Source: CALGKJ01 sp049322695 (GTDB taxonomy: Bacteria; Bacillota; Clostridia; Lutisporales; Lutisporaceae). Taken from it: a stretch of DNA of 64,000 nt. The stretch's first letter is position 1, and the number at the start of each line of letters is the position of its first letter. The position numbers and the translations under genes are program-made. Location: assembly GCA_049322695.1 (NCBI GenBank), contig JBMORW010000027.1, forward strand, positions 62,001 to 126,000, read 5' to 3'. The notes under the pieces were generated by a model that was given only the letters and a program-made list of their open reading frames with translations, was not told the origin of the DNA and ran no database searches. Positions 54,510 to 62,873 of the stretch are shown here, one piece after another.

Positions 54510-54740
54510 AGCGTTGAAAAGGAAAAGTATGTCATATACAACTTCAAGAGAGTCAGTGTCATGGCTGCAAGCACTGACAAGTATGAATGGCAGAATACCA
54601 CCTTTGAGCTGTGTGCCGAATACTATAAGTAAGCATTACCGGTGATACCGTTATAATCTTTAAGCGGCAGATTCTGTCTGTTACTAGGGTGGAACCGCGG
54701 GTACTAGTCCTCGTCCCTTTCGGGATTGAGGGCTTTTTTG
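54510..54740 (+). ncRNA. Threonine T-box riboswitch 1
   Basis: Stem I has AAGAGAG and a distal stem GTCAGTG...CACTGAC. The specifier loop reads AATACCACCTTTGAGC, with ACC (Thr) at 54597-54599 followed by A. The antiterminator holds AGGGTGGAACCGCG (54686-54699), the canonical T-box. The terminator is CCTCGTCCC-TTTC-GGGATTGAGG then GCTTTTTT. Uncharged tRNA-Thr(GGU) should bind and let transcription pass. Confidence 0.9.
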
Positions 54741-54744
54741 CTTT

Positions 54745-55009
54745 CGTTAATATTTATAGCTATGACGGGAAGAGTAAGAATGGTTTGAACATCAGAGATA
54801 AGGTGCCGGCGGCTGAGAGCGCCTTTTGGAATATCATTCTGAAGACCATCCCTGAGCAGTATGCAGAAAAGCTGTAGAAATAAAGACAGCTGATTAAGTA
54901 TTACCGGTGATACCGTTATAATCTTTGAGCGGCAGATTCTGTCTGTTACTAGGGTGGAACCACGGGTATTAGTCCTCGTCCCTTTCGGGATTGAGGACTT
55001 TTCTATTTT
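54745..55009 (+). ncRNA. Threonine T-box riboswitch 2
   Basis: A second complete leader follows the first. The stem I region has AGAGAT, and the specifier loop reads GAAGACCATCCCTGAGC, with ACC at 54845-54847. The 3' half (54901-55003) repeats 54636-54738 with only about four changes. The T-box is AGGGTGGAACCACG (54951-54964), an A replacing the usual G. The terminator CCTCGTCCC-TTTC-GGGATTGAGG ends in ACTTTTCTATTTTT. Confidence 0.85.
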
Positions 55010-55030
55010 TGGCATTTGGGAGGTTATATT

Positions 55031-55144
55031 ATGAGAAAACCAACATTCAGGACAATAGCACTGGCATTTGATAATGGAATTGTCTTGATATTTGATTGCT
55101 CAGGAACAGCAACCTGCTGCGGAACATTAAGCATCATTATATAA
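55031..55144 (+). CDS. 37-residue Cys/Thr-rich peptide between T-box 2 and the ThrRS paralogue
   Basis: GGGAGG lies 7 nt before the ATG, a strong ribosome binding site. The peptide begins MRKPTFRTIALAF and ends FDCSGTATCCGTLSIII, with Cys at 23, 29 and 30 and five Thr. It starts about 22 bp after the T-box 2 terminator and ends 34 bp before the synthetase start, so it is made only when threonine T-boxes allow read-through. It could be a leader peptide, a small regulator, or a precursor-like peptide; no modification enzyme is nearby. Family not recognised. Confidence 0.55.
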   Translation: MRKPTFRTIALAFDNGIVLIFDCSGTATCCGTLSIII

Positions 55145-55178
55145 GTATACAAGCTAATTATAATTAGGAGATGATATT

Positions 55179-56984
55179 ATGAATAGAATGGATATGAAAA
55201 GAATAAGAAAAGAACTGGGCTTTTTGCTTTCATGTGCGGTAGCAGAGCTTTATCCAAGCTGTCTGCCTTGCAGCGGTGATGATTCCGACGAAGGCTTTTA
55301 CTATGACTTTTATTTCAAGGAGGGAGAGAAGCTTTCATCTAGCGATATACCTCAGATTTCATTAAAGTTGAAACAACTGCTTAATAGTGAAATCACACCA
55401 AAATATGAGCTGCTTCCTTATCATGAGGCTGAGCGGCTTTTCATGAATAATAAGTTCAAAATGGAACTGGTTAATCAAAAGTCTAAAAACAAAGATGAAA
55501 TCCCCTGCATAAGCTTTGGTAACAATTATGATGCTTACTATGTGTGTGATATACACAGTAAAGCTGAACTGAAAAATATAAGCTGGGAACTCGACAGAGT
55601 CAGCGGAGCATATTGGATGTCTGATGAAAACAACCCTATGCTTGTCAGAATAAGTGCTTTAGCTTTTGAAAGCCAAGAGGCTCTTGCTGAATACTACCAA
55701 ATAAGAAAAGAAGCCCTTGAATGCGACCACAGAAAGCTGGGACAGGAACTGGAGCTCTTTACTTCATCAAGTCTGGTAGGCAAAGGCCTTCCAATGCTTT
55801 TACCTAAGGGAGCCATGCTGAGGATGATTCTTGAAAGATTTATTGTGGATGAGGAGCTGAAAAGAGGTTACCAGAGCGTATATACTCCGCCCATTGCTTC
55901 CTTGAGGCTTTACGAGGCTTCAGGACATTGGCACTATTATAAGGATTCCATGTATCCCCCCTTTGAAATGAGAAATGAAAGCTTTATGCTGAGACCTACA
56001 TCATGCCCGCATCATATAATGCTTTACAGTGATAAACCCCGATCGTACAGAGAGCTGCCCATGAGAATAGGTGAGCTTGCATCTCTGTTTAGGAGAGAAC
56101 AGTCCGGAGAGCTAAGCGGTCTGATTAGAATCATGAATTTTACTCTTGCTGATGCACACATTTTCTGTACTTCCCAGCAGGTTAAGAGTGAGTTCATAGG
56201 TGCCGTTGAACTTGTTAAGCATGTAATGCAATGTCTGGGTATCAGTGATAAAATATCCTATAAAGCTTCGCTAAGAGACAAATACAGCGAGAAGTTTTTT
56301 GACAACCCGGAAATGTGGGAGCAAAGTGAAGCGCTACTCCTGGAAATCCTTGATGAAATGGGCATTGAATACAGTATTGGCTATGGAGATGCAGCCTTTT
56401 ATGGTCCAAAGCTTGATGTGCAGATGAAGAATGTATATGGAAAAGAGGAAACTGTGTTTACAGTACAGGTGGATTCTTATTTACCCGAGAGGTTCAACCT
56501 GAACTATATAAACCATAATGGAGAAAAGCAGGCTCCGGTAATAATACACAGATCCTCTGTAGGCTGTATAGAGAGAACAATGGCTTTCCTTATTGAGCAT
56601 TACAGAGGTGCATTTCCATCCTGGCTTGCTCCTGTTCAGGCTCGATTGCTGACTATAAACGAAAAACATATACCTTACGCTCAAAGTATAGAAAAACTGC
56701 TGATGGAAAACAGCATAAGAATAGAGAAAGACTACAGCGAAGAAAAGCTTGGTAAAAAAATCAGAAACGGCAGACTGATGAAAATCCCATATCTCATTAT
56801 AATGGGCGATAACGAAATGGAGCAAAATAAAATAACAATACGCAGCAGAGATTCTGGAAACCAATGCACTATAGACATACTTGAGTTCATTGACAACCTG
56901 AAAAAAGAAATCAGCTCTTTTTCAATAAACCTGGATGCTGATAAATGCAGCAGGTTTGATTCATGGAGCATGCTTCATCTATAA
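55179..56984 (+). CDS. Threonyl-tRNA synthetase paralogue without TGS domain
   Basis: 601 residues. It lacks the ~60-residue TGS domain of ThrRS. In the editing domain, HxxxH is replaced (GFLLSC), and the CxxxH site appears only as CDIH, so editing is probably lost. The class II core remains: zinc ligands in TSCPHH, ADAHIF and IIHRSS; motif 2 arginine in FRREQSG; AAFYGPK; motif 3 GCIERT. Motif 2 is altered: the usual GFTQDDAHIF is NFTLADAHIF, losing a Gln that contacts substrate. The anticodon domain is complete. Two Thr T-boxes control it, as for secondary ThrRS genes (thrZ). AGGAGATGA precedes the start. Confidence 0.85.
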   Translation: MNRMDMKRIRKELGFLLSCAVAELYPSCLPCSGDDSDEGFYYDFYFKEGEKLSSSDIPQISLKLKQLLNSEITPKYELLPYHEAERLFMNNKFKMELVNQKSKNKDEIPCISFGNNYDAYYVCDIHSKAELKNISWELDRVSGAYWMSDENNPMLVRISALAFESQEALAEYYQIRKEALECDHRKLGQELELFTSSSLVGKGLPMLLPKGAMLRMILERFIVDEELKRGYQSVYTPPIASLRLYEASGHWHYYKDSMYPPFEMRNESFMLRPTSCPHHIMLYSDKPRSYRELPMRIGELASLFRREQSGELSGLIRIMNFTLADAHIFCTSQQVKSEFIGAVELVKHVMQCLGISDKISYKASLRDKYSEKFFDNPEMWEQSEALLLEILDEMGIEYSIGYGDAAFYGPKLDVQMKNVYGKEETVFTVQVDSYLPERFNLNYINHNGEKQAPVIIHRSSVGCIERTMAFLIEHYRGAFPSWLAPVQARLLTINEKHIPYAQSIEKLLMENSIRIEKDYSEEKLGKKIRNGRLMKIPYLIIMGDNEMEQNKITIRSRDSGNQCTIDILEFIDNLKKEISSFSINLDADKCSRFDSWSMLHL

Positions 56985-56990
56985 GACACA

Positions 56991-57030
56991 TAAAGAGATT
57001 GCACAGATAATTTTCTGTGCAATCTCTTTA
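56991..57030. terminator. Bidirectional terminator after the ThrRS paralogue
   Basis: TAAAGAGATTGCACAG and CTGTGCAATCTCTTTA form a 16-bp stem over an 8-nt loop, also serving the convergent DUF3795 gene. Confidence 0.85.
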
Positions 57031-57040
57031 CTGACTGAAT

Positions 57041-57406
57041 TTACTTACCTAGCTTAACTTTAATCTCTTCAAGCATTTCCTTTGCTTCGGCAGCCATACT
57101 GTAAAACCTGTCCAACTTTTCACAGCTATAGCTTTCACAATGTGCACAATTTTCAACGTTCTTTTCTAAGGCACAGGGCCTTATTTGACATATATTCTTG
57201 CAATAGCTGCAAAGTCTCCCGTTTTTTGTTTGACAGCCGTCACAATTGATATCTTCAGCCTTGAACTCATACTTAAAGGCTTGAGTCCATTGCTCAGCAA
57301 TGTTCTTCCTCATTTCATCATCGTCATTCTGAGTTGCTATGTATGTTGGACAGTCACTGCATACCAAGCCGCATTTGGCAATTATCATATTTGTCTTGTT
57401 TTCCAT
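57041..57406 (-). CDS. DUF3795 cysteine-rich protein
   Basis: 121 residues with 12 Cys, most in CxxC and CxxxxC spacings: AKCGLVCSDCPTYIAT at the start, CDGCQTKNGRLCSYCKNC-like centre, and CAHCESYSCEKLDRFY at the end. This is DUF3795, a putative zinc- or Fe-S-binding family frequent in anaerobes. No membrane segment. It lies just downstream of a WYL regulator on the same strand, a pairing often seen. Function unknown. Confidence 0.8.
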   Translation of the reverse strand: MENKTNMIIAKCGLVCSDCPTYIATQNDDDEMRKNIAEQWTQAFKYEFKAEDINCDGCQTKNGRLCSYCKNICQIRPCALEKNVENCAHCESYSCEKLDRFYSMAAEAKEMLEEIKVKLGK

Positions 57407-57464
57407 ATTGATTCCCCCTTGATAATCTTCATAACTCTATTATGCAGCAAAAAACATGACATCA

Positions 57465-58418
57465 TTATGTCATGTTTAAATCAAAATTATATAAATCTAT
57501 TACTTTTTTTGACCTTTCTATTATGCTCTCTCTTATGTAGCCAGGCTCCAACACCTTCACATCAGGCCCATAGCTCATAATCATCCCATATACCCATTCA
57601 TCCTCAGGATATGTAACTTTGACATCCAGGGTGCCATCAGCATTTACGGTTATCTCGTCCTCATTGAAATTATCCTCCACTCTCACTCTGGCCCTGGAAG
57701 AAAATCTTAATAACAGCTCAACCCTTTTAGTTCTGCTTGTCCATTCATCCTTCAATATAGGATTGTCTCCACTATCGCTTCTTATCTCGAACTTTTCTTT
57801 TCTTACTTCCAGTTGTCTTACCCTAGATACCCTGAACAACCTATAATCTGCCCTGATTTTGCAATACCCGTATAAGTACCAGGTATAATTCTTAAACAGA
57901 AGTGAAACAGGCTCAACTGTCCTTCTGCTGTCGTTTCCCTGGGAATCTATATAAATGAATTCTATTACCAGATGCTCTTCAATTGCCTTATTTAATGCAG
58001 TAAGCTTATTTCTGTACTCCTGTCCGCTGCTCCATGCACTATAATCGAAAATAATCCTGCTGTGTGTCGCATTCTCATTGGTTTTGGTATTTTCATTTAT
58101 GAGCAATTTCACTTTTTCAATTGTGGCATTTATTTTATTATCCTGAAGCGTAAACTCAATTCCCTTTAGTGCCATAACTATAGCCGAAAGATCATCAGTG
58201 CTAAGCATATACCTGTCAAGCTTATAGTTTTCCATTAGACAAAAGCCTCCATTTGAGCCCTGATATGCTGCAACAGGTATACCAGCCTGACAAATAGCAT
58301 CAATATCTCTATAAATCGTCCTTACATTCACTTCAAAATACTCTGCCAGCTCTTTTGCACTTATTCTCTTTCTATTCATGAGCAATATCACTATTGCAAG
58401 CAATCTGTCTATTTTCAT
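57465..58418 (-). CDS. HTH-WYL transcriptional regulator (YafY-like)
   Basis: 317 residues. HTH_11 domain at 1-60 (KRISAKELAEYFEVNVRTIYRDIDAI), then the WYL domain (about 140-215, with HLVIEFIYIDSQGND and the WYLYGYC motif) and a WCX-like C-terminal part (VRVEDNFNEDEITVNADGT). WYL proteins sense a small ligand or nucleic acid and control one or a few genes, often their neighbour. A hairpin, AAACATGACAT-CATT-ATGTCATGTTT, overlaps its stop codon and the gap to the DUF3795 gene. Confidence 0.87.
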   Translation of the reverse strand: MKIDRLLAIVILLMNRKRISAKELAEYFEVNVRTIYRDIDAICQAGIPVAAYQGSNGGFCLMENYKLDRYMLSTDDLSAIVMALKGIEFTLQDNKINATIEKVKLLINENTKTNENATHSRIIFDYSAWSSGQEYRNKLTALNKAIEEHLVIEFIYIDSQGNDSRRTVEPVSLLFKNYTWYLYGYCKIRADYRLFRVSRVRQLEVRKEKFEIRSDSGDNPILKDEWTSRTKRVELLLRFSSRARVRVEDNFNEDEITVNADGTLDVKVTYPEDEWVYGMIMSYGPDVKVLEPGYIRESIIERSKKVIDLYNFDLNMT

Positions 58419-58580
58419 TATTTCACACCTTGCTTCTGTTTTACTAAATTATACAACACATTTTTAATATGTGGTAGCCTGGAACTGTACAAACAGCATT
58501 AGCAGCCTGAAATCATTAGTTTTATATCCGGATAAAGATGAATATACTCTAATATCAGATTTAATACGAGGTGAAATATT

Positions 58581-59024
58581 ATGAACGGACATGTGCTGGA
58601 CATTCCTGATATATGGGAAATATATATCAATAAAGAGCTTGGTATATCCTTTAATTATCCTTACTTTTGGGCAAAAGCAAGCAGTGAACATTTTGTCGGA
58701 ATAGACGGCTTTTTCCATATTATCCCAATTTACTCTGAAAAATCCATAGAAGAAATATGCGGCCTTGAAGCTTTTCACAAGCTGCTTCCATATGGTACGG
58801 AGCCTAAAATCACAAGTGTTGAGGTTTGCAACCGCAAAGCGTTTTATATCTTTCCCTCTGAGGATCAACCCATAGAGATGAAAAGACAGTCAGCGCTGAT
58901 ACTAAAGCATTCCGAGGAGCACTCCAATCCTGATAATAATTATAAATATTTTATACTCAGAGCAGATAAAGAACATGTTGAAAAAATAGCTGAAAGTATA
59001 AGCCTTATAAAAAATGAATTTTGA
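58581..59024 (+). CDS. Soluble protein of unknown function
   Basis: 147 residues. AGGTGAAAT precedes the ATG. The start DIWEIYINKELGISFNYPYFW and the middle GLEAFHKLLPYGTEPKITSVEVCNRKAF resemble small standalone domains that I have seen only as hypothetical clostridial proteins. The C-terminus DKEHVEKIAESISL suggests a periodic beta-alpha fold like PsbP/LpqN-type proteins, which would be inference. No signal peptide. It is followed 13 bp later by the DUF6512-like gene. Confidence 0.55.
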   Translation: MNGHVLDIPDIWEIYINKELGISFNYPYFWAKASSEHFVGIDGFFHIIPIYSEKSIEEICGLEAFHKLLPYGTEPKITSVEVCNRKAFYIFPSEDQPIEMKRQSALILKHSEEHSNPDNNYKYFILRADKEHVEKIAESISLIKNEF

Positions 59025-59037
59025 AGGGAGATTTTAT

Positions 59038-59580
59038 ATGGATAATAAAAAAATTATAAAATGGGAAGCCGTAGGTTTCCTGTTTTCAATAACCGCAGGC
59101 TTCCTGCTTCACTATTGCTTTGAATGGAGTAACAGCTTCAAGCCGATTGCCTTCTTGTGTGCAGTTAATGAAAGTGTTTGGGAGCACCTGAAGCTTTGTT
59201 TTTGGCCTTTCATCATCTTTTCAATTATAGAATACCTGTCATGGGGGAAAAAAAACGGAAATTTTCTTATGGCAAAGTTCGTGGGCAGCTATATAGGCCC
59301 GGTGTTCATTATTACTGCCTTCTATATATATACAACTATACTGGGAACACACAATCTCTTTTTGGATATAGGTATTTATGCTATTTCAGTTATTGTCCAA
59401 TACTTAGTAAGCTATAGACTTATCACCGCAGACAGAAGTTATTCTGAATACAATCTGACCGTTGCACTTTTACTTATATCAGCCATGATAGCTTTTATAC
59501 TTTTTACTTATATGCCTCTCAAGCTGGATATTTTTATGGATCATACATCCAACTTCTATGGTATTCCCAAAAAATACTAG
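59038..59580 (+). CDS. DUF6512-like membrane protein
   Basis: 180 residues from MDNKKIIKWEAVG, with GAAGGGAG upstream; the longer frame to 59014 overlaps the previous gene. Five to six membrane helices. FKPIAFLCAVNESVWEHLKLCFWP is a conserved-looking segment with Asn, Glu and His inside the membrane part, and a HxxxxW(P) motif. I recall this pattern from DUF6512 proteins of clostridia. Function unknown. Second gene of a two-gene operon. Confidence 0.65.
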   Translation: MDNKKIIKWEAVGFLFSITAGFLLHYCFEWSNSFKPIAFLCAVNESVWEHLKLCFWPFIIFSIIEYLSWGKKNGNFLMAKFVGSYIGPVFIITAFYIYTTILGTHNLFLDIGIYAISVIVQYLVSYRLITADRSYSEYNLTVALLLISAMIAFILFTYMPLKLDIFMDHTSNFYGIPKKY

Positions 59581-60023
59581 AGCACGTAACAATCTACCTT
59601 GCACCAATATAGATAACTTATTGCCTGACTACAATCTTTCGACTGCAATCAAACAGGTCACTACCTATACTGATGGTTTGTTCAACTATGCAGAATACTT
59701 GCATAGCCTCATGCAACCTCTCGGCTGCATGAAACCAGAATCTACATTTATGAAGAGGAGCCTCATTTGAAGTAGCTTCAGCACTCTGCATAATCTTAGC
59801 TCGACCCTGCAGGATAGCTTGGGACCCTATTATAATCAAGCTAGATCGACCATAATAGAACCTTTCGCAACCCTGCAGAATCTTCCCGCCGGCTGCATAC
59901 CAGCCCAAAGACCGATATACAACCTTTGGCCGACCCATATACACCCCATGAGGAGCATATATGAGTCTGGGCTCAACTGTTACGTACCCTATGCTATTAT
60001 ATTAACCTGATTAATTGAACTTA
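59581..60023. other. Structured, less AT-rich intergenic region
   Basis: 443 bp with no convincing gene. Base composition is visibly less AT-rich than the flanks. Several stems can form: CATGCA...TGCATG, CTATTAT...ATAATAG, CTGCAGG...CCTGCAG and CCAAAG...CTTTGG. Short words recur on the minus strand (ATGCAGCCG twice, CTGCAGGGT twice, GATTGYAGTC twice). It may be an RNA element or the remnant of a repeat. A 108-codon open frame on the minus strand has no ribosome binding site. Confidence 0.45.
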
Positions 60024-62093
60024 TTACTGGAAATTTATTGATTTTTTAATAACAGTCCAAATCTCCGGCTTCTCAAAGCCTAATCGCCATGCAGCTGTTC
60101 CTGCCAGCTTATACTTAGGGACAAGCTTTGCCTTCAGTTCTATTGATTTGGCATCTTCAAGCCATATTTTGTATGTGGCTCCATCCTTTTGATAAGTCGC
60201 GTAATATTGACCGCTGACATCATCCCATACCTTCACTGCATTATTGTCAGCTATTGTTTTTTCTGCAGTTTCCATTGAAATTGCTTTAGAGGTGACTATC
60301 GTCTTGCTTGTTGAGGCCTGGTATTCTTCTTTCCACAACCTAGTATAGAAAGGCAATCCCAGTAAGAGCTTTTCTGCAGGAACCTCCAGAAGCACCTCCT
60401 GCAGTTCCGTCTCAACCCAGGTAAGCTGCGCTACAGAGCCGCTGACCGGACTTCCGCTCCAGTGCTGATCGTACGCCATTAATGCTATATAGTCCGATAC
60501 CTTTGCAAGCTCTTTTCTATCATAGCAATTTGACCAATTGGATTTTGGAGTAATAACGGTTACATCCACTGAAACAACAAGCTCTTTTGCCTTTGCTTGC
60601 TCATAAAACTCCTTTACAAATAACGTAAATGCATCCCTGTCTTCTGTATACATATTTTCAAAATCTATGTTTATACCATCCACATCATACTGCTGACTGT
60701 ATCTGATAACTGCATCAATAGCCGTTTTTCTGGCTTCAGGGTTATTAATTACCCGTGAAGTCATTTCCTTGTTAAATTTATTATCAAATAATGCCCATAC
60801 TTTATACCCTTTTTTATGAGCCCACTTGGTGTATTCCAAGTCAGCTATGCTGCCCACATTTCCATTTATATCTTCCAGAGTGAACCATGTAGGTGAAATG
60901 ACATTCAGGCCGTCTATCGATATCGCGTCATCCATCTGAGGAGTCTTCCCACTCATATAGTCCCACGCGAGATTAATTCTATTATTGTTTGCATTGTCAG
61001 GTTTTGAATCTATTTCAGACAGCAATATGAAAGAAGACTTAGAATCATACACTGTCCAACTGTCACCCTTCTTTTTCAGTTTTATAGTTTTATACACTCT
61101 GTACTCTCTTGTCAGAAATCCGCTCTCAACCTTTACTTTGTATGAAACCTTCACATTGGATAAATATACTGATTTTTCAATTACCTTTGAAATCATTTCT
61201 GTTACAGTTCTTGTTATATCCCTTGCTTCGAGTTTAATATCTGCTATGGCTTTTGACCTTAAAAGATTAAGCTTTTTTTCTTTTCCTGCTGAAGCTTGAA
61301 AAACCAACAACATTTCACTATTCCCATTATTTGAGTAGTCATAAATATTGTTTACGTATACCTGCACAAAGTTCTTTAGCACTGCATCTTCAGATTCGAG
61401 GGCTGCATCTCTTATCCTCATCAATCTCTGAATTATAACTGAAGCTTCTGCTCTGGTAGAGCTGCCTTTTGGCTTGAAAGTGCCGTCCGGCATTCCTTTA
61501 ATTATTCCTAGAGAACCTGCCTTAACAATCTCATCATAATATCTGTAGTCAGTTTTAATATCACTGAAGGAAATCGCTTTTTGCTTATAGTCTGTGTTTA
61601 CGGCTTCTACTGCTATCACAGCCATTTCTTCTCTAGTAATAATCTTGTCTGGTTCAAAACTTTTACCTTGAAAAACCTCAAGAAGACCATATTGCTTGGC
61701 ACTTGAAACACTGTAATAGCACCAGCTTGTTACCGTAACATCATCATAATAGGTTTTATAAGTGTCGGTAATTGGTATTTCAAGAGCTCTTACGAGCATA
61801 GTCACGTATTCTCCGCGAGTAATGGTTTTTGACGGCTTTAGTGTTCCATCAGGAAAACCCTTTAGTACATCCATATAGCTAAGATTATTCATGCCATCTT
61901 CAGCCCAATGACCAGAAATATCGGAAAAACTGTATTCTGTATCGTCGCTATGTAAAAGATTCTGCAGTTGCCATAGCTTGTCCTCAGTTTGATTATTTGA
62001 GGCATTCATAGCTTCAATACCTGTAATAAATACTGCTGCAAATATTAAAATGAACAATATTATGGAAATGCTTTTATTTATAAAAATCCTCAT
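60024..62093 (-). CDS. SLH-anchored glycoside hydrolase family 18 protein
   Basis: 689 residues, signal peptide about 1-28. Three SLH repeats (about 56-110, 115-170, 178-230: FSDISGHWAEDG, KGFPDGTLKPSKTITRGEY, KGMPDGTFKPKGSSTRAEA). A linker domain (about 240-355) and a GH18 domain (about 370-689) follow. The catalytic DxxDxDxE motif is intact in VDGINIDFENMY, with LMAYDQHWSG and WRLGFE typical of YaaH/YdhD-type spore-lytic or cell-wall hydrolases. It would be held on the cell surface by secondary wall polymers and cut N-acetylglucosamine links. TAAGGAGTGG precedes the start. Confidence 0.9.
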   Translation of the reverse strand: MRIFINKSISIILFILIFAAVFITGIEAMNASNNQTEDKLWQLQNLLHSDDTEYSFSDISGHWAEDGMNNLSYMDVLKGFPDGTLKPSKTITRGEYVTMLVRALEIPITDTYKTYYDDVTVTSWCYYSVSSAKQYGLLEVFQGKSFEPDKIITREEMAVIAVEAVNTDYKQKAISFSDIKTDYRYYDEIVKAGSLGIIKGMPDGTFKPKGSSTRAEASVIIQRLMRIRDAALESEDAVLKNFVQVYVNNIYDYSNNGNSEMLLVFQASAGKEKKLNLLRSKAIADIKLEARDITRTVTEMISKVIEKSVYLSNVKVSYKVKVESGFLTREYRVYKTIKLKKKGDSWTVYDSKSSFILLSEIDSKPDNANNNRINLAWDYMSGKTPQMDDAISIDGLNVISPTWFTLEDINGNVGSIADLEYTKWAHKKGYKVWALFDNKFNKEMTSRVINNPEARKTAIDAVIRYSQQYDVDGINIDFENMYTEDRDAFTLFVKEFYEQAKAKELVVSVDVTVITPKSNWSNCYDRKELAKVSDYIALMAYDQHWSGSPVSGSVAQLTWVETELQEVLLEVPAEKLLLGLPFYTRLWKEEYQASTSKTIVTSKAISMETAEKTIADNNAVKVWDDVSGQYYATYQKDGATYKIWLEDAKSIELKAKLVPKYKLAGTAAWRLGFEKPEIWTVIKKSINFQ

Positions 62094-62171
62094 GTTTACA
62101 CCACTCCTTATAGAGATTATAACATTATGTAAACATGTTTTGTTTTACAATACTGTTTCAAATTAATAAAA

Positions 62172-62203
62172 AAAGTCCAATATCCCTTCAGATATCGGAC
62201 TTT
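62172..62203 (-). terminator. Terminator of the ECF S-component gene
   Basis: AAAGTCC...TATC and GATA...GGACTTT form a stem with one mismatch, followed on the minus strand by TTTTTATTAATT. Confidence 0.7.
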
Positions 62204-62207
62204 ATTG

Positions 62208-62741
62208 TTAGTTGAAATATTTCGTGTTTTTCAATGCGACTGCCAATACATATGCTATAACCGCACCGCCGCCAAACTGGATCAGATTACCCGGCAAGCT
62301 GGCCATTGGAGCTAGTGCATTACCATATATCATTACTTCAGCTGCATAATAGCCGGCAACCATCCATAAACCTGCAAGTACCATTCCCAGTCCGTTTTTT
62401 AACCAGCTTGTTCCTTTACTTTCACCAGAGAATGCAATTGAACCTGCAATTAAGCCCATTACACCCTTAATGACGAAGGTGTAAGGTGCCCAAACTGTAT
62501 AGGGTGAAAACAAATCAAACATTGCCATTCCTACAGCGCCTGATATTGCTGAATGCTTTCTTCCAAACAGTACCGCAGATAGGAATATCATACTGTCCCC
62601 CAAGTGTATTACACCGCCGTTGCCATAAGGAATATTTATAAAGCTGACTGCAATATATGTAAGTGCAGTTAATAAAGCTATCTGTACCATTTCCTTAACC
62701 TGCAGCCTGTTTCCTGATAGACCTGAGTTTTTTACCTCCAT
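62208..62741 (-). CDS. ECF transporter substrate-binding (S) component
   Basis: 177 residues, about six membrane helices: VQIALLTALTYIAVSFINIPYG, GGVIHLGDSMIFLSAVLFG, KHSAISGAVGMAMFDLFSPYTVWAPYTFVIKGVMG. This is the general ECF S-component pattern (ECF-ribofla_trS family). It would bind a vitamin or similar small molecule and work with a shared EcfA/EcfT module encoded elsewhere. The AxxxA motif for EcfT contact lies in the first helix. Substrate cannot be told. Its upstream region has a 20-bp palindrome but no visible riboswitch. Confidence 0.78.
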   Translation of the reverse strand: MEVKNSGLSGNRLQVKEMVQIALLTALTYIAVSFINIPYGNGGVIHLGDSMIFLSAVLFGRKHSAISGAVGMAMFDLFSPYTVWAPYTFVIKGVMGLIAGSIAFSGESKGTSWLKNGLGMVLAGLWMVAGYYAAEVMIYGNALAPMASLPGNLIQFGGGAVIAYVLAVALKNTKYFN

Positions 62742-62845
62742 TTTTTGTCCCCCTCAAAGTATCATTTCAATATTAATTATATCCAATGATACATGCTGAA
62801 CAATATTTATAAGACAAAAAATGATTGATTTAGCAAAAAAATATG

Positions 62846-62865
62846 TAATTGTATCGATACAATTA
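62846..62865. promoter_or_regulatory. 20-bp perfect palindrome upstream of the ECF gene
   Basis: TAATTGTATC-GATACAATTA is an exact palindrome 105 bp before the ECF gene and 9 bp past the end of the next gene. The size and symmetry fit an operator of a GntR- or similar-type repressor. Confidence 0.5.
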
Positions 62866-62873
62866 TAAACAAA

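Noticed and set aside
59618..59944. 108-residue minus-strand open frame with GR..ILQG-like imperfect repeat
   Set aside because: No ribosome binding site and the frame follows repeated DNA words; kept as a repeat/structured region instead of a gene.
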